This document shows positions 46,061 to 56,999 of a stretch of 64,000 bases of DNA, piece by piece (the stretch's first letter is position 1; every line of letters begins with the position of its first letter). The DNA comes from Bryum argenteum. Taxonomy: Eukaryota > Streptophyta > Bryopsida > Bryales > Bryaceae. The stretch covers positions 5,538,001 to 5,602,000 of the forward strand of contig CM073321.1 in NCBI GenBank assembly GCA_037043015.1. The letters run 5' to 3'. The notes under the pieces were generated by a model. That model ran no database searches and was not told the origin of the DNA. It worked only from the letters and a program-made list of their open reading frames with translations. A program made the translations under genes and the position numbers.

Positions 46061-49000
46061 GTGGTGATTGCAAGTCGAGAGAGGAGTACTGTGGATCCTG
46101 CTGAGTAGGGTCGAGGGTGTTGGAATCCCAGGACAGAGCCCTCGGAGAGTGTGTGGGGGAGGACTGACATCCCTTGCTCGTCCTATTTGAAATTTTTGAG
46201 CTAACCTGCGGCACCTCAGGGTTGTGCCTTCGTGGTGGATCTGCAGCCTTGATGTTTTTCGGTGAGGTCCTCGTCATGATCGTGGTGATTGCCTGTCGAG
46301 CGGCGTGTCTGTGGAGCCTGCCCTGCATTGTCGTGGGTGTTGGCATCGCAGGACAGAGCCCTCGGGGAGTGCGTGGGGGAGGACTGCCATCCCTTGCTCG
46401 TCCTGTTTGAATCTTTTGAGCTAACGTGCGGCACCGCAGGGTTGTGCCTTCGTGAGGATCCTCCGCCTTGATGTTTTTCGGTGTGGTCCTCGTCATAATC
46501 GTGGTGATTGCCAGTCGAGCGGCGTGTTAGTGGAGCGTGCCCTACATGGTCGAGGGTGTTGGCATCCAAGGACACAGCCCTCGGGGAGTGCGTGGGGGAG
46601 GACTGACATCCCTTCCTCGTCTTTTTTTACTTTTGTTTTGCTAACCTACGGCACCGCAGGGTTGTGCCTTTGTATGGGATCCTCAGCCTTGATGTTTTTC
46701 GGTGTCGTCCTCGTCATGATCGTGGTGATTGCGTGTCGAGCGGCGTGTTTGTGGAGCTTGCCCTGCATGGTCGAGGGTGTTGGCATCCCAGGACAGAGCC
46801 ATCGGGCAGTGCGTGGGGGAAGACTGACATCCCTTGCTCGTCCTGTTTGAATTTCTTGAGCTAACCTTCGGCACCGCAGGGTTGTGCTTTCGTGGGGGAT
46901 TTTCAGCCTTGATGTTTTTCGGTGTGGTCCTCGTCATGATCGAGGTCATTGCCTGTGGAGCCTGCCCTGAGGGTCGAGGGTGTTGGCATCCCAGGACACA
47001 GCCCTCGGGGAGTGCGTGGGGGAGGACTGACATCCCTTGCTCGTCCTATTTGAAATTTTTGAGCTAACCTGCGGCACCTCAGGGTTGTGCCTTCGTGGTG
47101 GATCTGCAGCCTTGATGTTTTTCGGTGTGGTCCTCGTCATGATCGTGGTGATTGCCTGTCGAGCGGCGTGTCTGTGGAGCCTGCCCTGCATTGTCGTGGG
47201 TGTTGGCATCGCAGGACAGAGCCCTCGGGGAGTGCGTGGGGGAGGACTGCCATCCCTTGCTCGTCCTGTTTGAATCTTTTGAGCTAACGTGCGGCACCGC
47301 AGGGTTGTGCCTTCGTGGGGGATCCTCCGCCTTGATGTTTTTCGGTGTGGTCCTCGTCATAATCGTGGTGATTGCCAGTCGAGCGGCGTGTTAGTGGAGC
47401 GTGCCCTACATGGTCGAGGGTGTTGGCATCCCAGGACACAGCCCTCGGGGAGTGCGTGGGGGAGGACTGACATCCCTTCCTTGTCTTTTTTTACTTTTGT
47501 TTTGCTAACCTACGGCACCGCAGGGTTGTGCCTTTGTGTGGGATCCTCAGCCTTGATGTTTTTCGGTGTCGTCCTCGTCATGATCGTGGTGATTGCGTGT
47601 CGAGCGGCGTGTTTGTGGAGCTTGCCCTGCATGGTCGAGGGTGTTGGCATCTCAGGACAGAGCCCTCGGGGAGTGCGTGGGGGAGGACTGACATCTCTTG
47701 CTCATCTTGTTTGAAATTTTTTGAGCTTACCTGCAGCACCGCAGGGTTGTGCCTTCGTGGGGGATCCTCCGCCTTGATGTTTTTCGGTGTCGTCCTCGTC
47801 ATGATCGTGGTGATAGCCTGTGGAGCCTGCCCTGAGGGTCGAGGGTGTTGGCGTCCCAGGACAGAGCCCTCGGGGAGTGCGTGGGGGAGGACTGACATCC
47901 CTTGCTCGTCCTGTTTGAATTTTTTGAGCTAACCTTCGGCACCGCAGGGTTGTGCCTTCGTGGTGGATCCTCAGCCTTGATGTTTTTCGGTGTGGTCCTC
48001 GTCATGATCGTGGTGATTGCCTGTGGAGCCTGCCCTGAGGGTCGAGGGTGTTGGCATCCCAGGACCAAGACCTCGGGGAGTGCGTGAGGGAGGACTGACA
48101 TCCCTTCCTCGTCTTGTTTGACTTTTGTTTCGCTAACCACTTGAAAGCACTTGCTCGTCTTGATCGTGGTGATTGCCAGTCATGCGGGAAGTTTGTGGAG
48201 CCTGCCCTGAGGGTCGAGGGTGTTGGCATCCCAGGACACAGCCCTCGGGGAGTGCGTGGGGGAGGACTGACATCCCTTGCTCGTTGTGTTTGAATCTTTT
48301 GAGCTAACCAGCGGCATCGCAGGGTTGTGCCTGCGTCGGGGATCCTCAGCCTTGATGTTTTTCGGTGTGGTCCTCGTCATAATCATGGTGATTGCCAGTC
48401 GGCGGCGTGTTAGTGGAGCGTGCCCTGCATGGTCGAGGGTGTTGGCATCCCAGGACACAGCCCTCGGGGAGTGCGTGGGGGAGGACTGACATCCCTTCCT
48501 CGTCTTTTTTTACTTTTGTTTTGCTAACCTACGGCACCGCAGGGTTGTGCCTTCGTGTGGGATCCTCAGCCTTGATGTTTTTCGGTGTCGTCCTCGTCAT
48601 GATCGTGGTGATTGCGTGTCGAGCGGCGTGTTTGTGGAGCTTGCCCTGCATGGTCGAGGGTGTTGGCATCTCAGGACAGAGCCATCGGGCAGTGCGTGGG
48701 GGAAGACTGACATCCCTTGCTCGTCCTGTTTGAATTTTTTGAGCTAACCTTCGGCACCGCAGGGTTGTGCTTTCGTGGGGGATTTTCAGCCTTGATGTTT
48801 TTCGGTGTGGTCCTCGTCATGATCGTGGTCATTGCCTGTGGAGCCTGCCCTGAGGGTCGAGGGTGTTGGCATCCCAGGACACAGCCCTCGGGGAGTGCGT
48901 GGGGGAGGACTGACATCCCTTGCTCGTTGTGTTTGAATCTTTTGAGCTAACCAGCGGCACCGCAGGGTTGTGCCTGCGTCGGGGATCCTCAGCCTTGATG

Positions 49001-50927
49001 TTTTTCGGTGTGGTCCTCGTCATAATCATGGTGATTGCCAGTCGGCGGCGTGTTAGTGGAGCGTGCCCTGCATGGTCGAGGGTGTTGGCATCCCAGGACA
49101 CAGCCCTCGGGGAGTGCGTGGGGGAGGACTGACATCCCTTCCTCGTCTTTTTTTACTTTTGTTTTGCTAACCTACGGCACCGCAGGGTTGTGCCTTCGTG
49201 TGGGATCCTCAGCCTTGATGTTTTTCGGTGTCGTCCTCGTCATGATCGTGGTGATTGCGTGTCGAGCGGCGTGTTTGTGGAGCTTGCCCTGCATGGTCGA
49301 GGGTGTTGGCATCTCAGGACAGAGCCATCGGGCAGTGCGTGGGGGAAGACTGACATCCCTTGCTCGTCCTGTTTGAATTTTTTGAGCTAACCTTCGGCAC
49401 CGCAGGGTTGTGCTTTCGTGGGGGATTTTCAGCCTTGATGTTTTTCGGTGTGGTCCTCGTCATGATCGTGGTCATTGCCTGTGGAGCCTGCCCTGAGGGT
49501 CGAGGGTGTTGGCATCCCAGGACACAGCCCTCGGGGAGTGCGTGGGGGAGGACTGACATCCCTTCCTCGTCTTTTTTTACTTTTGTTTTGCTAACCTGCG
49601 GCACCGCAGGGTTGTGCCTTCGTGTGGGATCCTCAGCCTTGATGTTTTTCGGTGTGGTCCTCGTCATGATCGTTGTGATTCCCTGTCGAGCGGCGTGTTT
49701 GTGGTGCCTGCCCTGCATGGTTGAGGTGTTGGCATCGCAGGACGGAGCTCTCGGGGAGTGCGTGGGGGAGGACTGACATCTCTTGCTCGTCCTGTTTGAA
49801 TCTTTTGAGCTAACGTGCGGCACCGCAGGGTTGTGCCTTCGTGGGGGATCCTCCGCCTTGATGTTTTTCGATGTGGTCCTCGTCTTGATCGTGGTGATTG
49901 CCAGTCGAGCCTACCCTGAGGGTTGTGGGTGTTGGCAACCCAGGATAGAGCCATCGGGGAGTGCGTGGGGGAGGACTGACATCCCTTGCTTGTCCTGTTT
50001 GACTTTTGTTTCGCTAACCACTTGAAAGCACTTGCTCGTCTTGATCGTGGTGATTGCTTGTCAAGCAGGGTGTCTGTGGAGCCTGCCCTGAGGGTCGGGG
50101 GTGTTGGCATCCCAGGACCGAGCCCTCGGGGAGTGCGTGGGGGAGGTCTGACATCCCTTCCTCGTCGTGTTTGAATTTTTTGAGCTAACCAGCAGCACCG
50201 CAGGGTTGTGCCTGCGTCGGGGATCCTCAGCCTTGATTTTTTTCGGTGTGGTCCTCGTCATAATTGTGGTAATTGCCAGTCGAGCGGCGTGTTTGTGGAG
50301 CGTGCCCTGCATGGTCGAGGGTGTTGGCAGCCCAGGACACAGCCCTCGGGGAGTGCGTGGGGGAGGACTGACATCCCTTCCTCGTCTTTTTTTACTTTTG
50401 TTTTGCTAACCTGCGGCACCGCAGGGTTGTGCCTTCGTGTGGGATCCTCAGCCTTGATGTTTTTCGATGTGGTCCTCGTCTTGATCGTTGTGATTCCATG
50501 TCGAGCGGCGTGTTTGTGGAGCCTGCCCTGCATGGTCGAGGTGTTGGCATCGCAGGACAGAGCCCTCGGGGAGTGCGTGGGGGAGGACTGACATCTCTTG
50601 CTCATCTTGTTTGAAATTTTTTGAGCTTACCTGCAGCACCGCAGGGTTGTGCCTTCGTGGGGGATCCTCCGCCTTGATGTTTTTCGGTGTCGTCCTCGTC
50701 ATGATCGTGGTGATAGCCTGTGGAGCCTGCCCTGAGGGTCGAGGGTGTTGGCGTCCCAGGACAGAGCCCTCGGGGAGTGCGTGGGGGAGGACTGACATCC
50801 CTTGCTTTTCTTGTTTGAAATTTTTTTTGCTAACTTGCGGCACCGCACGGTTGTGCCTTTGCTGTGGATCCTTAGGCTTTTGTTTTGTCGTTGTAGTCCT
50901 TGTCTTGATCGTGGTGATTGCAGCATA
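46061..50927 (+). repeat. Higher-order tandem array in intron 3 of gene A copy 3
   Basis: About 23 units, counted from the recurring GAGTGCGTGGGGGAGGACTG, with unit lengths of 173-223 bp. Lengths cycle roughly 218-219-222-203, giving a higher-order period near 862 bp; 48254-48893 and 48893-49535 are near-identical blocks of about 640 bp. Each unit contains GATGTTTTTCGG, GTCCTCGTCATGATCGTGG and the near-palindrome CCTGCGGCACCGCAGG. Units are not consistently multiples of three, so the many long ORFs on both strands are artefacts. It looks like a recently expanded satellite inside a gene. Confidence 0.95.
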
Positions 50928-51477
50928 AATTTCCAAATGTCTTATGATGTATAGTTATGTCTCACTAGTTATGTTCATTGTATGTGAATTTCTGTATATA
51001 CTTATGTTGAATGTTCCACGTGGATATGCAGGTCCCCTTGAAAGTCAATGTTGTCCCTGAGGAGGAATCTGATGCCGACAGCGATTTATCGGCTATGAAA
51101 GCTCATGTTATGGCTGTAGTACAGTCCCGCCGTTTAGTAGTAGCCTTGACCTCCGTTCCCGAAACTTCGCCTCCTGCCTCTCCTGTCCGTTACACTTCAA
51201 GTGTATACGTTGATCGGGTTGTACGAGCGGTTAACATGCTAATTAAAAGGAATGAAGCCAAAGCTAGACGTATTCAAGAGATAGCATTAGCTAGAATTTC
51301 ACCACGTCGTTCACCACGTCTTGCAGCAAAGTTAAAATCCAAGTAGTTTTTGATAACTTTACTTCAGACATATATGGTTTGGCTTATGAATGCCTTTATA
51401 TTAAAATTTATATTCATTATTTTGGATTATTCTTATTATTGTAGTGCAGTGTTTTATTTTGTTAGTTGGCTTGTCAG

Positions 51478-54400
51478 ATGACAATATCAGAGATTCAATC
51501 TCCTGAAGACAAAGAAGTTACCACACCCGCTGCAAACTTCCAAAGAACTCCTGCTCCGGTTGAAGATGATAGCAGATCCGTCCCACAAGAAGATGTGGAA
51601 GGCATGTCTCTTGAATTGCCGCGCAATAGCCCTATCCCATCCGATTCTCCTCCAAGGAGTAAGCAAGATCTCGGTGAACACGAGTCCCTTTCAGACGATG
51701 AAGAATCTCCTTTGCCTGGGAGTGTCAACGTTGGCATTGTTCGCATGCCCCCTCATCTCGAAAACAAAGACCCCGGTTGGAGTGCAAACGAGATGCGAAT
51801 GATTCACAAAAGTGATTCCATTGCAATCATAAACAGGTTCCGTTTCAAACCTGTGAAGAAGTCTCGTCTACTCATTCCGCTGTGCCGATTGGTCTGTTAC
51901 CCAAAGGTTCGACCTATTTCCGAGCAAGACGTGCGGAAACTCGAGAACGAGTTCAACAAAGGTTACCGAGAGGGTGATCGGGTAATGTACGTATCCCCTT
52001 TCGATAGGAAAGGAAGAGAAAAAATAGTTGATGCTGGGGATGGTGTGTGGGAGAATCCGCTATGGAGAGATGTAAATGAAGAATTCGAGAGGACTTTGAA
52101 GTCGGATCCTGATCTCCATCATCTCAGTGGCAAATACTTCTATGTATACGAAGGAAACCACCGTCTGACGGCGTGGATGCGTCACATAGAGAAGTACCAC
52201 CTGATGGATCCATCATGGTACATCTCTGTTGATTGCATCGTACTGGATGCTCGCGGACAAAGCAATCTTCATCTTGACGCTATGAATGACATAAATTGGT
52301 AAGTACTTCCAACATTTTTCTCATTTACTTCATTTATAATCTTTGTAACCTCGACGTATTCTCATATCTATTTCCGCAATACAGGTCTACAGAGCATGAT
52401 CATGTCGAAGACAGTTTATGTGGAAAGCTGCAACGTATGATGAAATTCGGTAAGTTGAAACTTGAAGATTTCAAGGATCTTATTACTCCGGAAGATTACC
52501 AAATCTGCATAAACGCTAAAGCAAAAAAAGAAACATGGTATCCTGTCACCCTGGACGTCTTCGTCAAGTTCCGAATAATTCGAATAATGCCGAAGCAAAT
52601 TATTACGCCACTACCCCTAAAGAAAAGCAAACGGGGCCAGGAGTTTCGAGTGCCATGGATAACGCCATCAAAGCGGAAATCAAATCTATCCGTGGCAAAC
52701 AGTTCGACAACATGGTTGCTGTGGCCAATAACCAACTTGGCAAAGTGTTCCATAAAGAGGTAAATACTTCTGTCTATTTAGTTTGTAATAAGACTCAATA
52801 CTAGTCTTCATTTATACTGAAATTAATTACTTCGATTTGTTACATGTGCAGATCTATTCTCACTACAGTCAAAACCCGAAGGCCGATATGACAATTGAAC
52901 GCTTGCACATGGTTGCTACCACCAATGTCCATTTCGATTTTAAGGGAAAATGGCTCCAATGGTGGAATGCGCCAAATGATGTTCGTCGATCTGTCCACTT
53001 CCCAGAAGAGCGCCCTATGAAGGATAAAACATTGCTTGCATTCCTGCATCGCGCTTCTTTCTGGGCTCAGGTATATTTTACTTCAGTTCTGTTATTATTG
53101 TTCACCCGTCATCGACTGTCTACTATTTGTAACAGTTTCTTCCTTGTTGCAATTAGAACAATCCCTCGAAAGTCAAATACAACAACTTCTGGAGGATGGC
53201 AAAATCCACATTCAGTGGTCCGATGCGGTATTAATGCCATCCGCGTATGTTGAGAAATGGAGATTGCTTCTATGGGATAAGGCCTTTGGCAACTACCTCG
53301 CTCAGAATGCCAGCCCGAAGTTTATAAAAGGATCCGATATTCTGAAGATTACTGGTGGCAAGGTTACTATTAAACGGCTCTTATTCCGGTCCGTTTTTAC
53401 TTCGCTTTCCATTTTTCTCCTCCATTTGCGGAGTTCCAAAATCAATACTGTTTAATACATTCTCTCATTCTAATATATTTTATTGACTGTAGGTACTTGA
53501 AACAGGAGCTTGTTGGCAAAGGAGCCTTGGCTTCCTGGTCCATCCCACCTGAGCTCGAGGATGTAGCCATCTCAAATGATCCATCCAGCATCTTCTCCGA
53601 AGTCCAGCAGAGTCGGTTCTCCAACTCACAGTTGTTGACCGGTGGTTGGTTTTTAGAGTGCAACGATAACTTTGTGCACAAGGAAGAGAGACATCTGCTT
53701 CGGAACCTCGCTTCAAACGAACCAGACAATGCAGCTATGGAGATCAATGACGATGACGACAAAGACGTCTCTATTTTACCAAGCGCACCTGTCTCACCCT
53801 CCGAACCTCCTTCACCGGTTGCTCAACCTAGAACCCGAGCAAACAGAAAGCGACGCAACGTCGCTGCGGAGCCAATCGTTGATCTTGATCAAGAACCCGT
53901 TGATATCGCTCCGCTCCATCAAGACGTTGCAGGTCCAGAAGAAGCTGATTTGACGCAAGCTTCAGATGGAGCGACCAACACTGCAGGTAGACGTGGTCGA
54001 CAGTTGACTCAGATTTCTGCAGGCGCTCTTACGAATGCGGGGTCCCCTCCTCAATCTTTCAATGTCGACCACAGCTCCGGAAAGAAGTTCGCTTCACTCC
54101 CATTCCTTGAATTGAAGCATGTTGGAGAGTGCTTGTCTTCTGAGATTACTATTTCTCTCCCAATGTACCTGGAAAAAGGAGATATCGGAGCTTCTGTTCA
54201 AAAGGCAGCTCATGAAACAAAAGATTGGGACACGCAAGTCATGGACATCATTAACCACATCAGAAAGGTATTATGTCTTCAATCTTTTATTACATTATTT
54301 TATTTCTGAAATTTTGTTTGGAACATATTTTACAACATGTCTAACTTTTTGTGATTTCCAAAGATTGGCAAGGACCGGAAGTACCCATGTAAGGAGATGG

Positions 54401-55668
54401 GCACGAAGCACCCGCATCCCGGCATTGATCTCATCTATGCAGACGTACCCGAGAACTTACTCGTGCCTGATGTGTCGCCCGTCGATATCCCTTCATGGAA
54501 CAAGCGAGAGAAGAGCTACTTCGAGAGTGTATTCTTTTTTGCTTTCTACAACTTGACAGACGAGGGTGCAATACTTGTTATGCATCCCAAGGATCGTCGA
54601 GTCGAGAAAACTCTCGATACCGAGTCGAAGGCTTTCGAATTCCGAATGGTGCGAGATTGGTGGGGATATAATCCCATGCCAATGGCCTCGACGAACCCCT
54701 ACGTGAAAACGGTATAGCCTTCATTCTGCATTCAAATCATCATTCATGATTATTACGACGCTTTTCTTAATCTCTCTCATATATTGAATTCTGCAGACTC
54801 ACAACTTCCACATTAAGGTCTTTGTTCGGAAGTCTTTTGCCACGAGATTCTCCATAAGACAGGTTGCGAAGGAGTACGCAGGTGTACCCATTCTTCCCGA
54901 CGAGGAGGACCATGTCTTCAATTTTGCGAGCAATGACTCCATTCGGAAGAAGGAAGATGGTACTCCGTGGCGTGGCTCGCGAGAGAAGGACCCCTCCTTC
55001 ATCCAATGTTTTATTGATTCTCTTACATGCGAGCGGGGAATCCTCTTTGACTGGAGCCCTAGTACAGGTTTGTTGTTGCTAATACCAACTCTCATTCAAC
55101 TTATTCATTATTGTAGTTCTGATGTTGGTTTTTGGTATGTAGGTGCTTCGGTGATTGCGTGTGCGCGATCGAACCGTCATCTTATTGCTGTTGAAGCTGA
55201 TGAAGAGATATTCGACGGACTTCTATCGACCTATGTGGATAGTACCGCTTTTGAGGAAGAAAGCGGCGATTCGGTTCCTGATTATGACTACGACAGTGAC
55301 ACTTCTGAACCGCTTCAGAAGAAGCAACGCCCAACATTTTGTGCGTAATTATCTATTTCTTTCCCCCCTTCTGTTGTCACCTTCACTTGCTACTAATTTA
55401 TTGGTATTGACTTTTTCTGTACTTTAGGATCGCAGGTTCCAATCGACGCTTGATTGGCGACGGAAGTCTCTACAGCAGTCCTCCGCAAACTTTCACCCTG
55501 CCATCTTATGCGGAGCGGATAGCTCAGGAATTTGTCGCTGCCCCTTCTCCCGTCATATCGGACAGTAGTAGACGTCGACGCTTTACCTCGAGAGTGCTTG
55601 CGTTTATAGACGATGAGGCTGATCAGTGTGACCAACACTTTAATGGTCGTTCAGCATCAGCATCGTAG
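51478..55668 (+). pseudogene. Gene B copy 3: ParB-like/amino-methyltransferase-like protein
   Basis: Nine exons with GT-AG borders: 51478-52298, 52385-52759, 52852-53070, 53153-53397, 53493-54267, 54364-54711, 54797-55067, 55143-55340, 55436-55668; about 1,160 residues. Residues ~140-260 resemble a ParB/sulfiredoxin-type fold (RPISEQDVRKLENEFNKGY ... YFYVYEGNHRLTAW). An acidic/basic linker follows (EPRTRANRKRR-type). Residues ~830-1040 have the beta-class amino-methyltransferase order: motif IV position IDLIYADVPEN, a GAILVMHPKD strand, then motif I position FDWSPSTG-ASVIACARSNRHLIAVEAD. DPPY is replaced by DVPE. Two defects: a frameshift at about 52570-52590, and AA where copy 2 has the AG acceptor at 53152. 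ParB-methyltransferase fusions are otherwise known from bacteria and phages. Domain calls are by eye. Confidence 0.6.
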
Positions 55669-56409
55669 GTGTTTTTATTTTCCTAGTTTGGTTTGGACTA
55701 CGTAGGGTCATATAGTTGCCCTACGGCATTGGTCTTACATGTGGTATTATTATACGTTTTTATATCTATATATGACGTTTACCTATTAATCATGAACGTT
55801 AAATGCATTCTTAATTACTATCTAAATGTTTAAGTTTTAAACTCAATGCAAACTAAAAGTTTCAAAACGTTTCTTTATTTTCAATTGAAGTGATTGAATC
55901 TAGCCAATGTTGGTAGGGGCTCTGGTTCAGTATATGTATAGCTCAGGATAGCTGCTCTACGACGCACTACAACGCTCAAACGAGCCCGACGAGAATCGAA
56001 CTCGGACCACTACAATGCCACGTGAATGTCTTTCGGTACACCTTTCCAGGAGACACTAAAAGACGACTTGTAATTATAAACTTCAGATTATATATCCCGA
56101 ATCATTTACATATATTTCTGACAAGTGTTATAGGTTATAGGTAATTGATGACGTCAGCCCTAATTATAATCTAAATTTTAAAATTATTAAAGTGATTTTA
56201 TGGTTGTCCTAATGGGCCCTCCCAAATTTTGGTTAAAGTTTTGAAATTCTGAATGAACGAGGTCAGTATATGATTTGAATTGTATGAGTTATACATGATG
56301 ATATCAGCCCTAATTTAATTAACTTTTATTTAAACTTGCAAATGTGGATAATTTATGATATATTATATGACCTCAATACCATGAAAATAAATGGATAAAG
56401 GACCTATAT
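55669..56409. other. No recognised gene
   Basis: AT-rich. A tRNA-like box B (GGTCCGAGTTCGATTCTCG, minus strand, about 55985-56005) occurs, but a correctly spaced box A is not convincing, so I do not call a tRNA or SINE here. Confidence 0.4.
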
Positions 56410-56555
56410 CCACGGTTTTGGGTACGTTTATGCCTAAAAACAACCATTTCAAAATTTCAGCACCACCCATTCCATGGTAATAGGGCCATTAACTTTTAAT
56501 TTTTTTTTCTTACCGCTCAAACTTTACCGCTCACCGCTCAACGCTCACACCGGTG
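56410..56555 (+). repeat. Partial third copy of the CCACGG/CCGCTCA repeat arm
   Basis: Shares ATCCACGGTTTTGGG and TTACCGCTC...TACCGCTCACCGCTCAACGCTCACAC with the arms at 34956 and 41312; the AATATTCG centre is missing. A transposase-domain fragment begins within it. Confidence 0.6.
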
Positions 56556-56776
56556 GTTTCCCCGTATAGAAATTGATCCCGCCCATACGAAGAGAGATGC
56601 CTTGTTATTGCACGTGTTGGGATACGTCGGTCGCCATGACAGTAATTGCATGGGCACGACCATCGTGTTATGGGGACATCCCTACTTGCAGCGAATTGAA
56701 GTTCATGATGATGAATGATTTCCTCAGTTGATCTCCACTTGCGTTTTGTTTTGGAGTTCACCATTTCTGCGTTCAA
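56531..56776 (-). pseudogene. Transposase-associated zinc-domain fragment
   Basis: 81 codons on the minus strand: MNAEMVNSKTKRKWRSTEEI, then WSCPCNYCHGDRRIPTRAIT and RHLSSYGRDQFLYGE. The C-P-C-x2-C ... H-L-x5-F pattern resembles the transposase-associated domain found at the N-terminus of plant CACTA transposases. Nothing downstream continues it. TGACGC/AACGCGTT-type repeats (about 56790-56970) lie upstream, as at the other CACTA ends in this window. Confidence 0.55.
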
Positions 56777-56999
56777 GCCTCGAAAGATTAAAGTCTATCA
56801 AAGCGCCTTAAAGTATGTCAAAGCGCGTTTCCTATGACATAACAGAACTTCACTAATGACGTTTCAGTATGTTACTCACCGTCAGAGACCGTTGTTGATG
56901 ACGCGAACAAGCGTCACAAATGACCTATCTGGATGTTTAAATCGCGTTATAGATGACGCAGTTATACGGACAACGTGGTTTTCAGAGCCGGTCAGGAAC

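Larger units (their letters stand above)
43735..51346 (+). pseudogene. Gene A copy 3: acidic/basic nuclear-type protein, partner of gene B
   Basis: Four exons: 43735-44109 (MEETTSGSESGKEIGQRKKK, a basic GGTKFTNSKARRR run, RRTIKMRSLNLDS), about 44210-44376 (acidic), 45568-45789 (EEEEDM... FYKAHQYAPGDKVKTRAELE) and 51032-51346 (EEESDADSDLSAMKAHV, ending SPRRSPRLAAKLKSK). Exons 3 and 4 join in phase across a 5.2-kb intron filled by a tandem array. Exon 3 has an in-frame TAG at 45694-45696, where copy 2 has Phe, so this copy is probably broken too. No named domain; the charge blocks and the basic SPRRSPRLAAK tail suggest a chromatin-associated protein. Gene B starts 132 bp downstream. Confidence 0.7.

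Noticed and set aside
46061-50927. Many 60-169-codon ORFs on both strands
   Set aside because: They are frames through a tandem array whose units are not consistently a multiple of three; they start and end at the same repeat landmarks.
46061-50927. CRISPR array
   Set aside because: Repeats are long (173-223 bp), contiguous and without unique spacers, inside a spliced eukaryotic gene.
55960-56030. tRNA-like box B on the minus strand
   Set aside because: GGTCCGAGTTCGATTC is present, but no cloverleaf and no correctly spaced box A could be drawn.
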